This document shows positions 59,600 through 64,000 of a stretch of 64,000 nucleotides of DNA, one piece after another (positions within the stretch are counted from its first letter, which is position 1; each line of letters begins with the position of its first letter). The stretch covers positions 2,666,001 to 2,730,000 of the forward strand of contig CBDHHN010000004.1 of NCBI GenBank assembly GCA_965263455.1, written 5' to 3'. A program made the translations under genes and the position numbers. Source of the stretch: CADEDH01 sp965263455 (GTDB taxonomy: Bacteria > Actinomycetota > Acidimicrobiia > Acidimicrobiales > SZUA-35). The notes under the pieces are model-generated. The model had not been told where the DNA came from and did not search any database. It was given only the letters and a program-made list of their open reading frames with translations.

Positions 59600-61192
59600 T
59601 CACGCCAGCCCGAGCCGCCGGTACTGCTCGTCCGGGGCCTCGACCTCGGCCAGCACGGTACGGAGCAGGTCAAGCATCTCGGCCTCGTCGGCGCCGGCCA
59701 TGCCGGCCCGGTTCTCGCTCTCGTCGGGATCGACGTCGAGGTCGTACAGGTGGTGGCGGCCGACCAGCCGGCGGCCGCCGGCCCAGAACGGCACCCGGTC
59801 GTCGTCGTCCCACACCTGGCGGATGACGGGGACGTCGCAGCCGGGCATGGTGGCCAGGGTGGCCCGGCGGTCGGGAAGGGGCAGGGTCGGGGCCCCGGGG
59901 AGGTGCAGGGGCATCGTCGACCACCGGTTGGACCACATCGACAGCGGCCGGTTGCCGCCCTCGGGGGCCCGGGCGTACTTGCGGCGACCGTCGGTCACCT
60001 GGACCCAGTTGCCCCACACCCCGCCCACGGCCCACTCCCGGATGGCGGCGGCCTCGCCGGTCAGCAGCGGCACCAGCGAACGGCCGTGGGTCGGGTGGTC
60101 GACGGCTGCCCCGAAGACGTCGGCGATGGTGGCGAACAGGTCGACGTTGGTGGTCAGGGCGTCGCACGTCCCCGGCTCCCGGCCCGGCCAGTGGATCAGC
60201 AGCGGGGTGTGGCCGAGCGGCTCGAACTGGGGGACCCCGGGCTTGCCCCAGACGTCGGCCCCGTCCCGGATCTCGCCCAGGTAGTGGCCGTGGTCGGTGC
60301 AGACCACCAGGGCCGTCGACTCCCACAGACCCTGGGCGTCGAAGGCGTCGAGGATACGCCCGAACCAGTGGTCGATCATCGACAGCTTGGCCCCGTAGTT
60401 GGCCCGGAGATGCCGGGCCTCCCGCTCGTCGAGGGCGCCGGCCCCCAGCCCGCCGTGGATGTAGGGCGGCCACACGATCCACTCCTCGTCCCACGGCTCG
60501 TCGAAGTAGCGGCCGGCCCACGGGGCGGGGGTGTCGAACGGCTCGTGCGGGTCGAACTCGTCGACGAACAGGAACCAGCGATCGTGGTGGGGCGTGGCCT
60601 CGGTCAGGAAGCGGGCGGCGTCGATCATGGTGCGGGGGCCGGGCCAGTCGGTCTCGTCCCGGAAGAAGGTCCGGGACCGGTCGTAGCCCCGGGTCAGGCC
60701 CGGCATCCCGGCGTGACGTTCGTAGAACCAGCCACCCCGACGAGCCGGGAGCGCGGGCGCCCCGGCCCAGGTCGGATCGTGGTGGGTCCGCCACAGGTCG
60801 CCCTCGTGGCCCCGGACGTACTCCCAGCCGTCGAAGTCGGTGTGGTAGTTCTCACCCCCGGTCTCGAACAGGTGCGGGTGGTCGGTGGCCAGGTGGCTGG
60901 TCACCCCGTGGCGGTGGAGTACCCGGGTGATCGGGGCCTCCCACAGTTCGATCGAGCCCCAGGGCTTCCACAGGAAGTCGAGCGCTCCGCACAGGATGTC
61001 GTGCCGGGCCGGCATGCAGGGGAGGGAGCCGGTCACGTGGTTGGTGAAGCGCACGGCCCGTTCGGCGGCGAACCGGTCGAGGTTGGGCGTCTCGAACTCG
61101 TCGCTGCCGTAGCAACCCAGGTGGTGGCGGTTGAGCGAGTCGAGCAGTACCACACACAGGTTGGTGGGCCCGGCTGCGGTGACGTGGGCCAT
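59600..61192 (-). CDS. Type I sulfatase (formylglycine-dependent)
   Basis: The 530-residue protein has the sulfatase signature CMPAR (Cys59 to be oxidised to formylglycine, Pro61, Arg63) after SLP, the metal-binding Asp18 in VVLLDSLNRHHLG, and the later TDHGHYLGEIRDGADVWGKPG segment with the distal metal ligands. It hydrolyses a sulfate ester or a related phosphonate/phosphate ester, but there is no signal peptide, so it is probably cytoplasmic. The start ATG 61192 fits. A formylglycine-generating enzyme gene is not nearby. It precedes the LLM oxidoreductase in one unit. Confidence 0.92.
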   Translation of the reverse strand: MAHVTAAGPTNLCVVLLDSLNRHHLGCYGSDEFETPNLDRFAAERAVRFTNHVTGSLPCMPARHDILCGALDFLWKPWGSIELWEAPITRVLHRHGVTSHLATDHPHLFETGGENYHTDFDGWEYVRGHEGDLWRTHHDPTWAGAPALPARRGGWFYERHAGMPGLTRGYDRSRTFFRDETDWPGPRTMIDAARFLTEATPHHDRWFLFVDEFDPHEPFDTPAPWAGRYFDEPWDEEWIVWPPYIHGGLGAGALDEREARHLRANYGAKLSMIDHWFGRILDAFDAQGLWESTALVVCTDHGHYLGEIRDGADVWGKPGVPQFEPLGHTPLLIHWPGREPGTCDALTTNVDLFATIADVFGAAVDHPTHGRSLVPLLTGEAAAIREWAVGGVWGNWVQVTDGRRKYARAPEGGNRPLSMWSNRWSTMPLHLPGAPTLPLPDRRATLATMPGCDVPVIRQVWDDDDRVPFWAGGRRLVGRHHLYDLDVDPDESENRAGMAGADEAEMLDLLRTVLAEVEAPDEQYRRLGLA

Positions 61193-61253
61193 GAGATGTC
61201 CCCCCCGGACGGCGACGGTGTGGGCCCGACGCTACCGGGGGCCGTGGTGGCTG

Positions 61254-61721
61254 TCAGGCGGCAAGCGGCTCCAGTACCACCACCGCCGTCTCGGTCGGGC
61301 GGAGCGAGGCCCAGCCGTCGAGCCGATGCTCGGTCTCGGCCCACCAGGCCCACAGTTCGTCCCGCTCGGCGCCTTCGGCCGCCCGGGCCCGGACCGGTCG
61401 GGGCCCCTGGCCGAGATCGACCACGGCCTCCGGTCGGGCCTGCAGGTTGAGCCACCACGCCGGCTCCGGCGCACCCCAGCCGTTCATGGCCAGGGTGACG
61501 AGACCCCGCTCGTGCTCGAAGTAGGCCACCATGACGCTCCGGTCGCGGCCCGAGCGTCGACCGACCGTGGTCAGGCGGGCCAAGCCGTAGGTGTCCCCCT
61601 TGGGGCGGCGCAGGCCGAACCGTCCTCCCGAGAGGCGATACAGGCCCCGGTGGATCCGCCATGCGAGGCGGATCACCCAGCGGGGCGGGAGCGTGGGGGT
61701 TGGGGTTGCGGTATCGGTCAT
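61254..61721 (-). CDS. Deazaflavin-dependent nitroreductase-like (DDN/DUF385) protein
   Basis: The 155-residue protein has the split-barrel pattern of the DDN/nitroreductase family: LARLTTVGRRSGRDRSVMVAYFEHERGLVTLAMNGWGAPEPAWWLNLQARPEAVVDLG. Members bind F420 and reduce quinones or nitro drugs. ATG 61721 follows AGGAG at good spacing. It precedes the sulfatase on the same strand, 61 bp away, so the three genes (this, sulfatase, LLM) may form an F420-linked unit. Confidence 0.87.
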   Translation of the reverse strand: MTDTATPTPTLPPRWVIRLAWRIHRGLYRLSGGRFGLRRPKGDTYGLARLTTVGRRSGRDRSVMVAYFEHERGLVTLAMNGWGAPEPAWWLNLQARPEAVVDLGQGPRPVRARAAEGAERDELWAWWAETEHRLDGWASLRPTETAVVVLEPLAA

Positions 61722-61937
61722 CGTGGTCTCCTCGCCTTCGGTGCCCGAACGGTCCTGTCGGCGACCGCCTGCTCGGCGGGGCCGGCGTCGGTGGGCCTGG
61801 TCGCAGCATGACCGCCGTCGGCTTCCCCGGCATCGGCCCCGGGGACGGTCCCGTCTCGGCCGAAAGAACGAGACCCACCGGGCCGGCGGCGTCGCCTGCC
61901 GGTCCGGGCTGTCCAACGAGGGTCCCGAGGTGGGATC

Positions 61938-63110
61938 ATGGCCCGCCGTGACCCTGTCCCCCTCGTCTGCCGTCTCGCCCGTACCCCTCCCCGCCCCGGC
62001 CCCCGGCCTGTGACCACGGCCGGGCCCGTGGGCCGGCCCGGGCCCGCCACCGAGGCGTGGCGCCGGGTCGTCCTGACCGCCGGGCTCGGACTGCTGGCCA
62101 CCCTCGGGGCCATCGCCGTCGGCGGCGTCCCCCTGCTGGCCGGGCTGGGGCTGGCCTCGGTGCTGGCCCTCGGGCTGCTCCCCGGTGGCTCCCGGCGCTA
62201 CCTCCTCCGTCGGCTGCTGCAGGTGGTGGTGACGGTGTTCGTGGCCATGGCCATCGTGTGGCTCCTGGTCCACAACTTCCCCGACGATTCGCGCCAGGAC
62301 GAAGCCGGGTTCCTGCCGGCCATGGTCCGCTACGGCGACTGGCTGGGCGGTCTGGTGACCGGTGAGCTGGGGTACACCCAGTACAGCGAGACGGTGACCG
62401 AGGGCGTGAGCCGGACCATCCCCATCTCCCTCCAGCTTCTGGCCTACAGCCAGATCCTGGCCCTCCTCATCGCCGTCCCCGGCTCCGTGATCGGGACCCG
62501 CTTCCGCGGCCGGGCCGCCGACCTCGGCGTCCGCATGTTCGGGCTCCTGGGCCTTGCCCTCCCGGTGTTCGTGACCAGCATCCTGCTGATCTTCGTCTTC
62601 GCCGTCGGGGGCTTCGAGGTGTTGGGGTTCGAGATCGGGGCTCGGCTGTTGCCGACCGGTCGCTACCGGCCGGTGGGCGAGGGCCTCGTACCCCATCTGC
62701 GGTCGGTGGCGCTGCCCTCGATCGCCCTGGCCTTCACCACCGCCGCCACCTATCTGGTGCTGCTGCGGGGCGAGATGGTCCAGCAGCTGGCCTCGCCCCA
62801 TGTGGAGCTGGCCCGGGCCAAGGGTTTGCCGCCGCTGCGCATCGTCCGCCTCCATACCCTGCGCCCGGCCGCCCCCAGCCTGGTGGCCGCAGTCGGGGCC
62901 CAGTCGGCCCTGGTGCTCGGCAACCTGGTGATCGTGGAACGGATCTTCCTGCTGCCCGGCTTCGGCGACTACGTGCTGGTGGCCATCGGCCGGCGCGACC
63001 TGGCCGCGGTGGCCGGTGCCCTGTTCGTCGTGGCCGCCGTGTTGGCCGTCATCAACCTCTTCGCCGACGCCATCCTCCTCGCCATCGACCCCCGGATCGG
63101 GGGCCGGTAG
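61938..63110 (+). CDS. Orphan ABC permease, DppB/OppB type
   Basis: The 390-residue protein has an N-terminal Pro/Arg-rich extension of about 40 residues, two extra N-terminal hydrophobic segments, and a DppB-like permease: RRYLLRRLLQVVVTVFVAMAIVWLLVHNFP, ARLLPTGRYRPVGEGLVPHLRSVALPSIALAF, and the docking loop HVELARAKGLPPLRIVRLHTLRPA. The helices cover about 45-380. No second permease, ATPase or binding protein is next to it, unlike the importer at 42.4 kb, so its partners must be encoded elsewhere. It is followed by a double hairpin. Confidence 0.85.
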   Translation: MARRDPVPLVCRLARTPPRPGPRPVTTAGPVGRPGPATEAWRRVVLTAGLGLLATLGAIAVGGVPLLAGLGLASVLALGLLPGGSRRYLLRRLLQVVVTVFVAMAIVWLLVHNFPDDSRQDEAGFLPAMVRYGDWLGGLVTGELGYTQYSETVTEGVSRTIPISLQLLAYSQILALLIAVPGSVIGTRFRGRAADLGVRMFGLLGLALPVFVTSILLIFVFAVGGFEVLGFEIGARLLPTGRYRPVGEGLVPHLRSVALPSIALAFTTAATYLVLLRGEMVQQLASPHVELARAKGLPPLRIVRLHTLRPAAPSLVAAVGAQSALVLGNLVIVERIFLLPGFGDYVLVAIGRRDLAAVAGALFVVAAVLAVINLFADAILLAIDPRIGGR

Positions 63111-63112
63111 GG

Positions 63113-63179
63113 CGACCGGGTCGACGGCGGCGGCATCGCCGACCCGGTCGGAGCACACGGGCGCCCGAACGGGCGCCCG
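63113..63179. terminator. Double hairpin between convergent genes
   Basis: The first stem pairs CGACCGGGTCG (63113-63123) with CGACCCGGTCG (63140-63150). The second (63158-63179) repeats the self-complementary CGGGCGCCCG twice with AA between. They lie between the end of the orphan permease and the end of the convergent SDR gene. Confidence 0.7.
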
Positions 63180-63221
63180 GAGCGATCGAGCGATGGTTGG
63201 AGGAGGAAGGCCGTCGTCGGC

Positions 63222-64000
63222 TCAGCGGATCGACTGGCCGGGCACGATCCGGTCGAGCAGGAACGAACCGAACAGCCGCTTGGACAGCACTCCGGCCCGG
63301 GCGTCGGCGTTGGGCCGGTAGCGGCGCTTGGGGTTGTCCGACCCGAAGGCCTTGACCACGGCGTCGGCGATGGTGTCGGCCGAGGCTCCGTTGTCGATGC
63401 CCTCGGACCACTTGCGGCGGAAGGTGTCCATCTGCTTCTGGTAGGCGGCGGCTTCCGGGTGCCGACCGGCCAGATCCAGATAGGGGAGGCTGGCGTTGTC
63501 GATGTCGGTGTCGATGTAGCCGGGTTCGATCAGGGCGACCTTGATGCCGAACTCGGCCACCTCCATCCGTAGGCCGTCGGCGTAGCCCTGCTGGGCGTGC
63601 TTGGTCGACGGATACCAGGCCATGCCCGGCATGCCGAGGTGACCGGCGGCCGAGGAGGTGATGACGATGTGGCCCGAGCCCTGGTTGCGCATGTGGGGGA
63701 GGGCGGCGGCCACGGCGCGGCCCATGCCGACCACGTTCACGTCGAACTGGCGGACGACCTCTTCGTTCGGGAGCAGCTCGACCGGGCCCAGCAGGCAGTA
63801 GCCGGCGTTGGCGAACAGGCCGTCGATGCGGCCCTGTTCGACGATCACCTGGTCGACGGCGGCCTGGACCGAGGCGTCGTCGGTCACGTCGAGGTGGAGG
63901 GCGTGGCCCCCGGCGTCGACGATGTCCTTCATGAGTTCAACCCGGCGGGCGCCGCCGTAGACGGTGTGACCGGCCTTGAGCAGGGCCAGGGCCGACGCGT
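63222..64000 (-). CDS. Short-chain dehydrogenase/reductase (partial, cut by window edge)
   Basis: About 259 residues of the C-terminal part are visible; the frame is open to the right edge, where the first visible codons read ASALALLKAGHTVYGGARR. The visible SDR elements are LFANAGYCLLGPVE, ITSSAAGHLGMPGMAWYPSTKHAQQGY with the intact Tyr-x-x-x-Lys, and IEPGYIDTDI. The TGxxxGIG cofactor turn lies just beyond the window. It is a normal catalytic member of the classical family; the substrate is unknown. It is convergent with the orphan permease. Confidence 0.9.
   Translation of the reverse strand, partial: ASALALLKAGHTVYGGARRVELMKDIVDAGGHALHLDVTDDASVQAAVDQVIVEQGRIDGLFANAGYCLLGPVELLPNEEVVRQFDVNVVGMGRAVAAALPHMRNQGSGHIVITSSAAGHLGMPGMAWYPSTKHAQQGYADGLRMEVAEFGIKVALIEPGYIDTDIDNASLPYLDLAGRHPEAAAYQKQMDTFRRKWSEGIDNGASADTIADAVVKAFGSDNPKRRYRPNADARAGVLSKRLFGSFLLDRIVPGQSIR

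Overview
The window is very GC-rich actinobacterial chromosome. Nearly every gene prefers G/C at third codon positions, there are frequent GTG/TTG starts, and there are genes typical of Actinobacteria: a WhiB regulator, an ArsA/Get3-like ATPase pair next to it, a GlnA2-type and an eukaryote-like type II glutamine synthetase, an orphan GlnR-like regulator, a flavin/F420-type (LLM) oxidoreductase and a deazaflavin-type reductase. The gene mix and low-homology hypotheticals suggest a deep lineage such as Acidimicrobiia, but this is inference; no rRNA is present to settle it. There is no phage, plasmid, insertion sequence or CRISPR array.

Layout. 1-6.9 kb: a truncated sigma-70-region-2 protein with an Ala-Gly-Asn repeat and a membrane anchor, MazG-like and lipoprotein genes, an MpaB-family oxygenase, an M23/DUF4214 wall hydrolase, a crotonase, tRNA-Pro(CGG), a receiver protein and a STAS protein. 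6.9-11 kb: two ArsA-like ATPases divergent from an NfeD-type membrane protein, then WhiB. 11-14 kb: selB and selA overlap by 4 bp; the matching tRNA-Sec lies about 41 kb away at 54.8 kb. 14-20 kb: a degenerate metallo-beta-lactamase-fold protein, an A-type Fe-S carrier and an Mrp-type P-loop scaffold, an ECF sigma/anti-sigma pair cotranscribed with an MscS-type channel, and a divergent membrane protein. 19.8-25 kb: a Tat lipoprotein with a redoxin-like domain, a fused 2Fe-2S/molybdenum-hydroxylase-like protein, RidA, a 54-aa membrane peptide, an HdeD-like protein and serS.

25-35.7 kb is a nitrogen-assimilation block: glutamate dehydrogenase, GlnA2-type synthetase, a GlnR-like regulator directly downstream of it, divergent type II glutamine synthetase, and glutamine-dependent NAD synthetase. 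Two DoxX-like membrane proteins with long disordered tails follow the regulator and probably share its transcript. A DNA methyltransferase with an extra C-terminal domain sits between the glutamine synthetase and nadE. 35.8-42.3 kb: a coiled-coil VanY-type peptidase, two coupled hypotheticals, an ABM-domain protein, a principal-type sigma factor followed by a 98-bp tandem repeat array rich in hairpins, a zinc alcohol dehydrogenase and a JmjC-like cupin. 42.4-50.6 kb: a complete peptide/nickel-type ABC importer (binding protein, two permeases, two ATPases), then a class V aminotransferase/cysteine desulfurase-like enzyme and an atypical short-chain dehydrogenase. 51.3-54.5 kb: a SARP/BTAD regulator preceded by an in-frame UGA-terminated leader with a far better ribosome site, plus two convergent genes of unknown function. 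55-64 kb: membrane proteins, a NarL-type two-component pair, LLM oxidoreductase, sulfatase, deazaflavin-type reductase, an orphan peptide permease and a truncated short-chain dehydrogenase at the right edge.

The clearest functional modules are Sec insertion (selA, selB, tRNA-Sec), nitrogen assimilation (gdh, glnA2, glnII, glnR-like, nadE) and the peptide importer. The least explained items are the left-edge sigma/repeat/membrane protein, the hairpin repeat array behind the principal-type sigma gene, and the regulator with the UGA-containing leader.
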